DNA of 64,000 nt from UBA1479 sp002706405. Lineage in GTDB: Bacteria; Pseudomonadota; Alphaproteobacteria; Rhodospirillales; Casp-alpha2. The translations under genes and the position numbers were made by a program. Shown in pieces: positions 43,410-51,176 of the stretch (positions are counted from its first letter, which is position 1; each line of letters starts with the position of its first letter). The stretch is taken from positions 62,001 to 126,000 of the forward strand of contig CAXATO010000006.1 of the NCBI GenBank assembly GCA_963972255.1, given 5' to 3'. The notes under the pieces are model-generated. The model was not told where the DNA came from. It worked only from the letters and a program-made list of their open reading frames with translations, and made no database searches.

Positions 43410-43811
43410 GTGTCGCGCCGGCTTGCGGTGCCGGCAGCGCTCCTGCTGCTTGCGTCCGCGCCGCCGGCAGCGGCGGCCGATCCGACGAACGGCCGCGCCC
43501 TTGCGGAGCGCCATTGCACGCGCTGTCATGTGGTCGGCGATGTGAATCCCCATGGCGGGATCGGATCGACCCCGTCCCTGCAATGGATCAAGAAACTCCC
43601 CGACTGGCGCGAGCGGTTTCAGACGTTTTACGTCCGTCGTCCGCACCTTGCCTTCATCAAGGTCGAGGGGCTGGCGCCCCTGACCAAGCTGGCGCCCTAC
43701 GCCACGCCGATCACGATCGCGCCCGGTGATGCCGAGGACATCTTCGCCTTTGTCGAGGCGCTGCCCGTCCCCAAAGGAAATTCGGACATCACCCCGATCG
43801 AAGGAAAGTAG
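43410..43811 (+). CDS. Small c-type cytochrome without Met ligand
   Basis: A 133-residue protein starting at GTG 43410, two bases after the M20 stop. It has a signal peptide (LAVPAALLLLASAPPAAAA) and one heme site CTRCH (residues 36-40). Class I cytochromes use a distal Met, but no Met occurs anywhere after the start; the distal ligand must be His (for example in RRPHLAF), Lys or absent. Periplasmic, probably an electron carrier or a sensor. An upstream ATG would place it inside the M20 gene. Confidence 0.82.
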   Translation: MSRRLAVPAALLLLASAPPAAAADPTNGRALAERHCTRCHVVGDVNPHGGIGSTPSLQWIKKLPDWRERFQTFYVRRPHLAFIKVEGLAPLTKLAPYATPITIAPGDAEDIFAFVEALPVPKGNSDITPIEGK

Positions 43812-43812
43812 C

Positions 43813-43828
43813 GGGACGGATTAGTCCC
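43813..43828. terminator. Hairpin at junction 43811/43821
   Basis: GGGAC (43813-43817) and GTCCC (43824-43828) enclose GGATTA; the TAA of the minus-strand XRE gene (43821-43823) is in the loop, and the cytochrome stop lies just outside. A 5-bp stem without U-tract. Confidence 0.3.
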
Positions 43829-44279
43829 AATCCGCCTTGGACAGCGACGCGATCAGATCGTGGACCGCGCGACGCTTGCGCGGATTGTCGATGCTGTAAT
43901 AGGCGGTGACCAGGTCGGTCGTCTCGCTGGATCCCATGACCGCCGAAGAATCCCGCGGGTCTTCGGTGAACACGACATCCAGGTCGAAATTATCCTGGGT
44001 CATTTGAATGTCTTGCGCCATGCCATCGAAGAAATAGGCGACGGGAACGTCGAGAATCCGGCTGAGCTGATAGAGCCGGCTGGCGCCGATGCGGTTGGCG
44101 CCGCGTTCATACTTCTGAATTTGTTGGAACGTCAGACCGAGAGCATCCCCCAGTTCCCCCTGACTCATTCCCTTCAATTTTCGCTGCCCGCGAACCCGCC
44201 CGCCGACATGGATGTCTACGGGGTGTGCAACCCCGGGTGGCATGCGGTTTGGGTGCGATTTTTTAGATACTCTGGGCAT
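43821..44279 (-). CDS. XRE-family (Cro/C1-type) transcriptional regulator, copy 1
   Basis: A 152-residue regulator. A helix-turn-helix domain (residues ~28-84) contains GMSQGELGDALGLTFQQIQKYE and ends with the tail LSRILDVPVAYFFDG common in alphaproteobacterial XRE proteins. The C-terminal ~65 residues are acidic with a YxxxxNPRKRRAVHDLIASL helix. The ATG at 44279 is preferred to a TTG four codons upstream by alignment with its paralogue at 54841-55305; GGAGG lies 12 bases upstream. Targets unknown. Confidence 0.88.
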   Translation of the reverse strand: MPRVSKKSHPNRMPPGVAHPVDIHVGGRVRGQRKLKGMSQGELGDALGLTFQQIQKYERGANRIGASRLYQLSRILDVPVAYFFDGMAQDIQMTQDNFDLDVVFTEDPRDSSAVMGSSETTDLVTAYYSIDNPRKRRAVHDLIASLSKADWD

Positions 44280-44505
44280 ATACGGTTTCAACCTCCGTTT
44301 TTACTATCCGGTCGAATGCCCGGATAATTAATCTGATTTATGGAGGATTTCAGGGCGAGCTAACCCTTTGAATCCGCGCGCACGCTAACACACTGCATAT
44401 CCGCATGTTATCTAGACGAAAGGCCTATCATCATCGCGAAATGCACGGAATTATAGTTCCGATTGGCGGAACAGCACATCTATAGGTCGTATATGGGGGT
44501 TCCTG

Positions 44506-44524
44506 GGTCCGACCGGGCCGGACC
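44506..44524 (-). terminator. Hairpin downstream of the citryl-CoA lyase gene
   Basis: GGTCCG (44506-44511) and CGGACC (44519-44524) form a 6-bp stem, loop ACCGGGC, twelve bases beyond the stop of the citryl-CoA lyase gene. No U-tract on the minus strand. Plausible transcript end of that operon. Confidence 0.3.
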
Positions 44525-44535
44525 GGGGCGACAGG

Positions 44536-45354
44536 TCAGTCGTCGCCGCCGTCGTTGCCGTCGTCCAGATTGCCCAGGTCGGCATTCCCCGAATAGGGAA
44601 TTTCCTCTTCGACGAGGTCCCAGATGGTCCGCGCCGTGGGGACTTCCCGTTCCTCGGCAATGTGGGCGACAAGGCCCGCGGCGCGGGCGATCACGGCGAA
44701 GCCGCGCATGATCTCCGGCGGGATACCGATTTCCGACAGCACCGCCGCCGTGCCGCCCGTGGCGTTGATGGTCATGTGCTTGCCGAACGAATCGTCGACG
44801 GCCTGACTCAGGACCTCGATGGCGCGGATGTAATCGCCCCTGACGCCGTTCGCCCGGGCGATTTCAAACAGTTTCGGGGTGCGCGGATCATCCGGCTTGT
44901 GCAGGTGATGGCCGAATCCGGGCAGATGCTTGCGTGCCGCCCGATGCTCCGCGACGATTCGCTTGGCCGCGGCGTCCAGGGGCTCCGTCCCGTCGACCAT
45001 CTCGCGCAGCAGCTTGGAGCAGTTCTCCATGGTGCCGACGAAGGTCGAGCCGACGTTGAGCAGTCCCGCCGCGACGGCGGCCTGCAGGGCTTCGGGCGCC
45101 GAATGATAGGTCAGGCGGGTGGCGACGGCGCTGGGCGTCAGGCCGTGTTCCATCAGGGCCAGCAGGACCGCGTCGATGATCGCGATGTCCGCGGGTGTGG
45201 CCGGGCGGCCCAGGATGTGGCCGATCATGGCTTCGGTGAAGCTCATCTTGCCCATCATCTCGGTGACCAGATTTTGATCCCGGTAATAAAGATCGGTCAG
45301 CGTGTGGGTCGCCAGCTTCTGGGTCGGTTTGATTCTGTCGGTTTTGTTGGACAT
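44536..45354 (-). CDS. Citryl-CoA lyase / citrate synthase-like protein
   Basis: A 272-residue, short citrate-synthase-superfamily protein (citrate synthase itself is ~430). The catalytic-His region GFGHHLHKPDDPRTPKL is present, with SFTEAMIGHILGRPATPADIAIIDA upstream. Short members are annotated as citryl-CoA lyase, or act in methylcitrate-type Claisen condensation. It is the last gene of an operon with a CoA ligase and a gamma-carbonic-anhydrase-like protein, spacing eight bases. The C-terminus has an acidic Gly/Asp tail (NLDDGNDGGDD). Confidence 0.82.
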   Translation of the reverse strand: MSNKTDRIKPTQKLATHTLTDLYYRDQNLVTEMMGKMSFTEAMIGHILGRPATPADIAIIDAVLLALMEHGLTPSAVATRLTYHSAPEALQAAVAAGLLNVGSTFVGTMENCSKLLREMVDGTEPLDAAAKRIVAEHRAARKHLPGFGHHLHKPDDPRTPKLFEIARANGVRGDYIRAIEVLSQAVDDSFGKHMTINATGGTAAVLSEIGIPPEIMRGFAVIARAAGLVAHIAEEREVPTARTIWDLVEEEIPYSGNADLGNLDDGNDGGDD

Positions 45355-45362
45355 GGGGGGAT

Positions 45363-46907
45363 CTACGCCTCCTGGAATTGAGCTTTGGCTTCGCGCCGGA
45401 GCACCTTGCCCACGGGGCTGCGCGGCAGCTCGTCGACGAAATGCACGCGCTTCGGCGCCTTCACGGAATCCAGGCGCGACTTGACGTATTGGATGATCTC
45501 GTCCTCACCCGGCGTTTGGCCCTTGTGGACCTCCACCGCTGCTTGCACGGCCTCACCCCATTTGTCGTCGGGCAGGCCGAACACGACGCATTCCTTGATC
45601 GCCGGATGCTGGCCCAGAACGGCCTCGACATCGGACGGGAACACGTTGAAGCCGCCGGTGACGATCATGTCGCGAATTCGGTCCTTGATGTAGATGAAGC
45701 CGTCTTCCTCGATCGCCGCCACGTCGCCCGTATAGAGCCAGCCGTCCTTGATGGTTTCGGCCGTGGCTTCGGGCATGTCCAGATAGCCCTTCATCACCAG
45801 GTCGGACTTGATGACGATTTCGCCGGCCTGGCCGGTCGGCAGGAAATTGCCCTCGGAATCGACCACGCGCAGGTCGCAGCGATCCGTGGCCCGACCGCAG
45901 GACGCCAGGCGATGGTCGTTGTCCAGCCAGTCGCGCGACCGCATGACGGTGACGATCTGCGGCACTTCGGTCTGGCCGTAGCAGGTTTCCAGGGCATTGT
46001 TAAACATGGGTAGGCCGCGCTTGATTTCGTCCGGGCGCATGGCGGCGCCGCCGACGATGACATGCTTCAGGCTCTTGAAATCGCGTTTGGTCAGGTCTTC
46101 CTCGGCCATCATCATGTAGATCACCGTGGGCGGCAGGAACACCGTGGTCACCCGGTCCTTTTCGATGGCGTCGATGATCGCCGCCGGGCGCGCCGGCTGC
46201 GGCATGAAGACCTGCATCCCGCCCTGGGCCAGAATCGGCACCAGCAGGGTGCCCGTGCCGTGGGTCATGGGGGCGGCCAGCAGGTTGCGGTCGTCGCCGT
46301 CCAGTTCGAACGCGCGGGTCATCAGGTCGATGCAGGTGTGCCACACGCGATAGGTCTGCTGCACGCCCTTGGGCCGGCCGGACGAGCCGCCCGTGAACTT
46401 GATGGCCTGGACGTCGTCGGGGGCCAGGTCATGGCGTTTCGGCATGCGACCGGCGAAATCGCTCATCAAGGCCGCCAGGTTGAGATCGCCGCCGCAGGCG
46501 TGCTGGCTGCCGCCGGTCGGCCGTCCCCGCACCACCGTGGCGCTGCCGGGGTCGAAGCGGCCCATGCAGTCGGCGTCGGCGACGATGATCGAGGGCGCTG
46601 TTGCCTCGACCATGCGCGACAATTCCTCTTCCCCGTTGCGGGGATTCAGGGGAACCCAGGTCTTGCCGGCGGCCAGCGTGCCGAGGAACGCGGTCAGATG
46701 CTCCACCGTGTTGTACCCGCAAATGCCGACCCGGCTTTGTGGTGCCGGGTCGATGTCTTGCAGGGCGGCCGCGACGGCGTTGACGCGGGCGGCCAGATCG
46801 CCGTGGGACAGGGTCAGATCCCCGTCCTTGATGGCGATGCGATCCGGCGCCTTGGCGGCGGCGCGGAGGAAGTGGTCGATGGGCAGGTCCATGGCGGGAA
46901 TCTTCAT
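45363..46907 (-). CDS. AMP-dependent acyl-CoA ligase
   Basis: A 514-residue adenylate-forming ligase with ATP loop IKFTGGSSGRPKGVQQ and the C-terminal YTGDVAAIEEDGFIYIKDRIRD; the conserved Lys is in PRSPVGKVLRRE. Start taken at 46907 (MKIPAMDLP), with an internal Met five codons on. With a downstream citryl-CoA lyase it could activate an organic acid that is then cleaved or condensed. Preferred substrate is unknown. Confidence 0.88.
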   Translation of the reverse strand: MKIPAMDLPIDHFLRAAAKAPDRIAIKDGDLTLSHGDLAARVNAVAAALQDIDPAPQSRVGICGYNTVEHLTAFLGTLAAGKTWVPLNPRNGEEELSRMVEATAPSIIVADADCMGRFDPGSATVVRGRPTGGSQHACGGDLNLAALMSDFAGRMPKRHDLAPDDVQAIKFTGGSSGRPKGVQQTYRVWHTCIDLMTRAFELDGDDRNLLAAPMTHGTGTLLVPILAQGGMQVFMPQPARPAAIIDAIEKDRVTTVFLPPTVIYMMMAEEDLTKRDFKSLKHVIVGGAAMRPDEIKRGLPMFNNALETCYGQTEVPQIVTVMRSRDWLDNDHRLASCGRATDRCDLRVVDSEGNFLPTGQAGEIVIKSDLVMKGYLDMPEATAETIKDGWLYTGDVAAIEEDGFIYIKDRIRDMIVTGGFNVFPSDVEAVLGQHPAIKECVVFGLPDDKWGEAVQAAVEVHKGQTPGEDEIIQYVKSRLDSVKAPKRVHFVDELPRSPVGKVLRREAKAQFQEA

Positions 46908-46932
46908 GCTGGTCTGAGGAAGGGACGGCGGA

Positions 46933-47457
46933 TCAGTCCTGAGGCGTCATCTCGGTCTTATAGCGCTTCCAGCGTTCCACGTAGTGGGGCGGAATGCGGG
47001 CGAGCATTTCCTTTTGCGCGTCGGACACTTCCTTGATGACCTTGCCGGGGATGCCCATGACCAGGGAATTGTCGGGAATTTCCTTGCCTTCGCCGATCAG
47101 CGCCTTGCCGCCGATGATGCAGTTCTTGCCGATCTTGGCGCCGTTCAGGACCACGGCGCCGATGCCGATCATGGTGCCGTCGCCGATCGTGCAGCCGTGC
47201 AGCATGGCCATATGGGCGACCGTGCAATGGTCGCCGATGGTCAGGGGAAACCCGGGGTCCGCGTGCAGCACGCTGCCGTCCTGAATCTGCGTGCCTTCGC
47301 CGATGGTGATGACGTCGTTGTCGGCGCGGACAGTGGCGCCGAACCAGACGCTGGCATCCTTTTTCAGGATGACGTTGCCGATCACGACGGCGTTCGGCGC
47401 GATCCAATAGTTGTCGCCATCGGTCTGGACCTTAAGGTCACCCAGGGAATACTTCAT
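46933..47457 (-). CDS. Gamma-class carbonic anhydrase-like protein
   Basis: A 174-residue left-handed beta-helix (hexapeptide repeat) protein. Zinc-ligand His are in DHCTVAHMAMLHGC, with the repeat block TIGDGTMIGIGAVVLNGAKIGKNC and the conserved VMGIPGKVIKEV. Such YrdA/CaiE-type proteins are annotated as gamma-CA; some carry CoA-dependent acyltransferase functions. It is the first gene of the operon with the CoA ligase (gap 25 bases), which favours a CoA-metabolism role. Confidence 0.87.
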   Translation of the reverse strand: MKYSLGDLKVQTDGDNYWIAPNAVVIGNVILKKDASVWFGATVRADNDVITIGEGTQIQDGSVLHADPGFPLTIGDHCTVAHMAMLHGCTIGDGTMIGIGAVVLNGAKIGKNCIIGGKALIGEGKEIPDNSLVMGIPGKVIKEVSDAQKEMLARIPPHYVERWKRYKTEMTPQD

Positions 47458-47574
47458 GTTCGTCTCCTACGCGGTTTTCCTTAGGCTATAGCGCCCTGAC
47501 CATCCCAGGGCAATTGCGTTCCGCCCAGGAAGGCGTAATCTGGGACCTTCCCCGATCAGCGGAGTCTCAAAACC

Positions 47575-47757
47575 ATGCCTGGTACAAAACGTCCCAATCG
47601 CAAGCCCAAGAAGAAGCGCACGTCCGTCGATAACGACAAATCCGGCCCTCAGCACGGCCCCGGCGTGAGCGCCAGTGCCAAATCCTACGGCGCGCCCAAG
47701 GGCGGCCGGTCGATCAGCAGTCCGGCCGTGACCCGGGGCGCCGCCCGCGGCGGCTGA
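47575..47757 (+). CDS. Small basic hypothetical protein
   Basis: A 60-residue basic, Gly/Ser-rich, low-complexity protein starting MPGTKRPNRKPKKKRTS. No fold is recognised. The ATG follows CGGAG about eleven bases upstream. Its stop abuts that of the convergent PhyH-family gene, and a hairpin spans both. Short genes of this kind are often conserved in alphaproteobacteria, but reality is uncertain. Confidence 0.5.
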   Translation: MPGTKRPNRKPKKKRTSVDNDKSGPQHGPGVSASAKSYGAPKGGRSISSPAVTRGAARGG

Positions 47758-47771
47758 TTATTCGGCAGCCG
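47751..47771. terminator. 6-bp hairpin spanning two abutting stop codons, junction 47757/47758
   Basis: CGGCTG (47751-47756) and CAGCCG (47766-47771) with loop ATTATTCGG. The plus-strand TGA (47755-47757) straddles stem and loop and the minus-strand TAA (47758-47760) lies in the loop. No U-tract. Confidence 0.45.
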
Positions 47772-48720
47772 GTTTGAGCGCCGCCGCGACGGCCGCCGGC
47801 GGACGGTGGCCGGGATCGCGCGGCGTCGGCGTGCCCGCTTCGCCCGCCTGCTGAGCATAAATCGACGTATAGCCCGCGGAAAAGTCCGGCGGTGTGGGGC
47901 AGGGCTCCGGGTCCATATGCGCCCATTTGGCAGCCTGGCCGCGCACCAGGGCCCGGAAATGCTCCGTGTAGGTGTCCTTCAGCGCCGTATAGGGAAAGGC
48001 ATCGGCCGAGGCATAGGAATTGATCAAAAGCGGCCGCCCGGACACCGTCTGGGTCGTCGCCTCGGTGGCATGCACGGCGCGGGCGTGATGCACGGTGATC
48101 GAGCCTTTGGGGGCGGGGCAATAGACCGCCGTGTCGGTCGGCAGTTCGGCCACGTCCGCGTCGGTCAGGCGTCCGGTCCAGATACCATTCGCATCATAAT
48201 GTTCGTAGACCGGCCCCAGATGGCTGCCCGGAATGACGCCGAGCGGTCCGTCCCCCGGCATGACGTCGGCCAGATAGGTGCCGATGGCCAGCACCGAATG
48301 GTTGGTATGGGGATAGAAGGCGATGTCCTGATGCCAGGCGACCTCGTCCTTGCCGTCGGACCATTTGAAATTCAGCTTGGAATGATGGAAGCAGACGTCG
48401 GGGCCCAGAAGGTCCGCGGCCACGTCGGCGATGATGCCGTTGGCGAATTGCCAATAGGCGGGGTCCATGCCGTCGGGCTTTTTCAGGCGGCGCACCACGG
48501 GCCTGTCGGCCGTATGGCCGGGGGCCACGTCCAGCACATCGTTTGGTTTGGTCAGCGCGCGGGAGCGTTCGATCCAGTCCGCCGTGACGCGGTTGATCTC
48601 GTCGACGATGTCGTCGGGGATCAGGCGTTCGGCGACCAGATAGCCGTCGCGGAAATAGGCTTCGCGCTGGGCCTGGGTCAGGACGCGCGCGGGATAACGC
48701 AGAATGTCTTCAGGGGTCAT
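47758..48720 (-). CDS. Phytanoyl-CoA dioxygenase (PhyH) family protein
   Basis: A 320-residue non-heme iron, 2-oxoglutarate-dependent oxygenase. Iron ligands are visible in EVAWHQDIAFYPH (HxD) and SITVHHARAVHATE (distal His), with the Arg for 2-oxoglutarate in TVSGRPLLIN. It is the last gene of the GntR operon, 30 bases after the serine hydrolase. Possible substrates are a branched acyl compound or small natural product; not determined. Confidence 0.87.
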   Translation of the reverse strand: MTPEDILRYPARVLTQAQREAYFRDGYLVAERLIPDDIVDEINRVTADWIERSRALTKPNDVLDVAPGHTADRPVVRRLKKPDGMDPAYWQFANGIIADVAADLLGPDVCFHHSKLNFKWSDGKDEVAWHQDIAFYPHTNHSVLAIGTYLADVMPGDGPLGVIPGSHLGPVYEHYDANGIWTGRLTDADVAELPTDTAVYCPAPKGSITVHHARAVHATEATTQTVSGRPLLINSYASADAFPYTALKDTYTEHFRALVRGQAAKWAHMDPEPCPTPPDFSAGYTSIYAQQAGEAGTPTPRDPGHRPPAAVAAALKPAAE

Positions 48721-48750
48721 GTTCGGATGCTCCGGGAACGGGTCAGGCGG

Positions 48751-49863
48751 TCATTCCATCGCCGCCATGAAGCCTGATATTACCGCGTCCAGCGACGGTT
48801 GGTCGACCCAACGGAACACGGCCAGGATGTCCAGTTCCTGATCGATCCAGATCAAATTGGTGCCGGCCCCCATGGCGAAGAAGCTGCTTTCGGGTGCCGA
48901 CGGATACTGCGCCCGATCCGTGTTCAGCCACCACAGATAGCCATAGACGGGATTGAGCGCGCAGGGCGTGCGCAGGGCGCTGACCCATCCTTCGGGCAGG
49001 ATGCGGTGACCGTTCCACACGCCGTCTTCCTTGATCAGCAGGCCGAACCGGGCATGGTCGAGGGATGAAATCTGCAGGCCACCGCCCCAATGGGTGCCGC
49101 CGGGCACGGAACTCATCTCGACGCCGTCGATGATCACCCCGGAATTGCGGTACCCCATCCAGCGCCAATCGTCCGATGCCCCGATCGGAGCCATGATGGA
49201 ATCGCGCAGTACCTCGGGCAGGGGCCGGCGGAACACATGCAGCAATGCAAGTGCCAAGGCGTTGACGCGAACGTCATTGTATTCCCAATAGGTGCCGGGG
49301 GCCCCCAGGTCGCGCTTCTGGCCCTTTTTCGATTCGCCGCCGCCATGGCCGAGCGTGCGGAAATGATCGACCTGATCGGGCTTGGAAAACAGGGTGCCCT
49401 GCCATTCCGAGGTTTGGGTCAGAAGGTGGCGCCAGGTGATCGACGCGTTGTGCTCCGAGGCGAACCAGTCGCCGTCCACATAGCCCGCGACGGTATCGTC
49501 CAGGTCGGAAATCAGCCCCTCGCCCAGCGCCAATCCCGCAAGCACGGCGAGATAGCTTTTGGCGATGGAAAAGGTCATGTCGGCGCGGGCCGGATCGCCC
49601 CATGTGGTGACGATGCGTCCGCCCCGGATGAACAGGCCCGCCGGGCCGCCTCGGGCGGCGACAGGGCCGAGAATTTCGTTCCACGGAGGGGGTTCGTGCT
49701 GGGTCAGTGTCGGCAGGAATTCCGCCCGGTCCAGGTCGCGCGGCCAGGACGTTTCCGCGTTTTCGGCGAAGGTTACGGCCTCGGCCAGGCGGCCGGGATG
49801 CAGGCCGGCCTGTTCCGCGGAGGTTGTTTCCCAAGCGCCGCCTGAGGGCGGAAAGTAGGTCAT
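48751..49863 (-). CDS. Serine hydrolase of the class C beta-lactamase / esterase fold
   Basis: A 370-residue protein with the nucleophile motif SIAK (SxxK) in MTFSIAKSYLAVLAGLALGEG and a later YWEYNDV (YxN). The N-terminus shows no signal peptide, so a cytoplasmic esterase or amide hydrolase is likelier than a resistance beta-lactamase. Its start overlaps the GntR stop by four bases, placing it in the GntR operon. Substrate unknown. Confidence 0.82.
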   Translation of the reverse strand: MTYFPPSGGAWETTSAEQAGLHPGRLAEAVTFAENAETSWPRDLDRAEFLPTLTQHEPPPWNEILGPVAARGGPAGLFIRGGRIVTTWGDPARADMTFSIAKSYLAVLAGLALGEGLISDLDDTVAGYVDGDWFASEHNASITWRHLLTQTSEWQGTLFSKPDQVDHFRTLGHGGGESKKGQKRDLGAPGTYWEYNDVRVNALALALLHVFRRPLPEVLRDSIMAPIGASDDWRWMGYRNSGVIIDGVEMSSVPGGTHWGGGLQISSLDHARFGLLIKEDGVWNGHRILPEGWVSALRTPCALNPVYGYLWWLNTDRAQYPSAPESSFFAMGAGTNLIWIDQELDILAVFRWVDQPSLDAVISGFMAAME

Positions 49864-50552
49864 TCCGATTTGTCCTCGGACAATTTCACGTCGCGCTGAT
49901 TCCCCAGCAGCTTGAGCCGCGCCTTCTCTGCCTTGGCAATGTGCTTGCGGGCCAGGCGTTCGGCTTTTTCCGGCTCGCGCGCGCGGATGGCGTCCATCAG
50001 GGCGCGGTGCTCCTCATGGGCCGTATCGGCCCGGTCGGGAAAGGAATAAGTCGTTCCCTTCAACAGGGCCAACGCATCGGAAAGCGCGGCTGCCGATTTC
50101 AGCAGATAGCGGTTGTGCGCGGCCTGGAACAGGGCTTCGTGGAAGCGGCGGTTGGCTTCGGCCATCTGGGCGACATCGCCCTTACCGGGGGAGGCCGCGT
50201 TCAGGCAGTCCTCCATATAGGCCAGTTCCGGCTCCGACGCATGCTGCGCCGCCAGGCGGGCGGCCGCGCCGTCCAGGACCCGGCGCATGGCATAGAATTC
50301 GACAACCTGCTGCTGATCCAGTTCGGCGACGACAACGCCGCGCCAGGGTTCGAACACCAGCAGCCCGTCCGCCTGCAGGCGGCGAAGGGCTTCGCGCACG
50401 GGCGTGCGGCTGACGCTGAGCCAGGCCGCGACTTCGGTCTCGCGGATGCGCGTGCCCGGCGGATACCGCCCGGCACGGATCGCGTCCCGCAGGCGCGCGT
50501 GGACGAATTCGCCGCGCGACAGCTGTTCCGTGTTGTCCTCTTTGCTGGTCAT
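49860..50552 (-). CDS. GntR-family regulator (FCD type)
   Basis: A 230-residue repressor: an N-terminal winged helix-turn-helix (RIRETEVAAWLSVSRTPVREALRRLQADGLL) and a C-terminal all-helical FCD effector domain with His and Asp suited to metal and carboxylate binding (ANRRFHEALFQAAHNRYLL, EEHRALMDAIRA). FadR-group proteins of this kind sense organic acids or amides. Flanked by the catabolic genes it presumably controls; TTGTATACAA-like sites are its probable operators. Confidence 0.88.
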   Translation of the reverse strand: MTSKEDNTEQLSRGEFVHARLRDAIRAGRYPPGTRIRETEVAAWLSVSRTPVREALRRLQADGLLVFEPWRGVVVAELDQQQVVEFYAMRRVLDGAAARLAAQHASEPELAYMEDCLNAASPGKGDVAQMAEANRRFHEALFQAAHNRYLLKSAAALSDALALLKGTTYSFPDRADTAHEEHRALMDAIRAREPEKAERLARKHIAKAEKARLKLLGNQRDVKLSEDKSE

Positions 50553-51005
50553 TTACGCGCCCGCCGCTTCGCTGAGTTGGCGTTCGAGTTCGGCCCGCAC
50601 GTCGGTGGGAATGGGGCAGGGCTTGCGCGTGCCCAGGTCGATAAACACGTTGGTGCTTTCCGCGGTGCCGTGCAGGCGCCCGTCCTTGAACAGGCCGGTG
50701 CCGATGGTGATCGACGAGTTTCCGATCCGCTTGATGCAGGTGCCGACATCGACGGTGCCCGGGTAATGCATTTCGGCGCGGAAATCGATGGTTACGCGGG
50801 CCAGCACGAAATCGATCCCCGGATGGGTGTCCGGCTTGAGATACTGGGTGACGAAGGCGTTGCGCCCCGCTTCGACAAAGGCGGCGTAGGAGACATTGTT
50901 CACATGTCCCATGCTGTCCTGGTCGGAAAATCGAAGGGTGACCGGTGTCCAGTGGCGGAAGGTTTCTGCCCGGGTGGTATCGATGGTCGGCGAATGCTCG
51001 TTCAT
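50553..51005 (-). CDS. Acyl-CoA thioesterase (hotdog fold, 4HBT type)
   Basis: A 150-residue single hotdog domain. The catalytic/substrate loop FSDQDSMGHVNNVSYAAFVEAG is that of the YbgC/4-hydroxybenzoyl-CoA thioesterase class. It abuts the GntR start with no gap. Within the island it could release a free acid from a CoA ester made during catabolism. Confidence 0.87.
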   Translation of the reverse strand: MNEHSPTIDTTRAETFRHWTPVTLRFSDQDSMGHVNNVSYAAFVEAGRNAFVTQYLKPDTHPGIDFVLARVTIDFRAEMHYPGTVDVGTCIKRIGNSSITIGTGLFKDGRLHGTAESTNVFIDLGTRKPCPIPTDVRAELERQLSEAAGA

Positions 51006-51081
51006 AGGCAGATTGCTCCCCCCTTCTTTTATCGGTCGACCCCTGTTTTTTCAGGCCGGTCTGTGTCTGTATATAATACCA

Positions 51082-51091
51082 ATGTATACAA
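51082..51091. promoter_or_regulatory. GntR-type operator candidate ATGTATACAA
   Basis: A 9-of-10 match to the palindrome TTGTATACAA, with perfect core TGTATACA, in the divergent gap between the thioesterase-GntR operon (start 51005) and the TAXI operon (start 51177). This is the expected place for an operator serving both. Confidence 0.5.
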
Positions 51092-51176
51092 TATTTGTCT
51101 TTTTCGTCAGGGGAAAACCCTCTTGCTCTGTTGCCCCGGCGGGTGAAATTGATCACCATGGCGGGGGAGGATAAGC

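Noticed and set aside
48751..49863. Beta-lactamase resistance gene
   Set aside because: SxxK and YxN motifs fit the fold, but no signal peptide is present and the gene is embedded in a catabolic operon.
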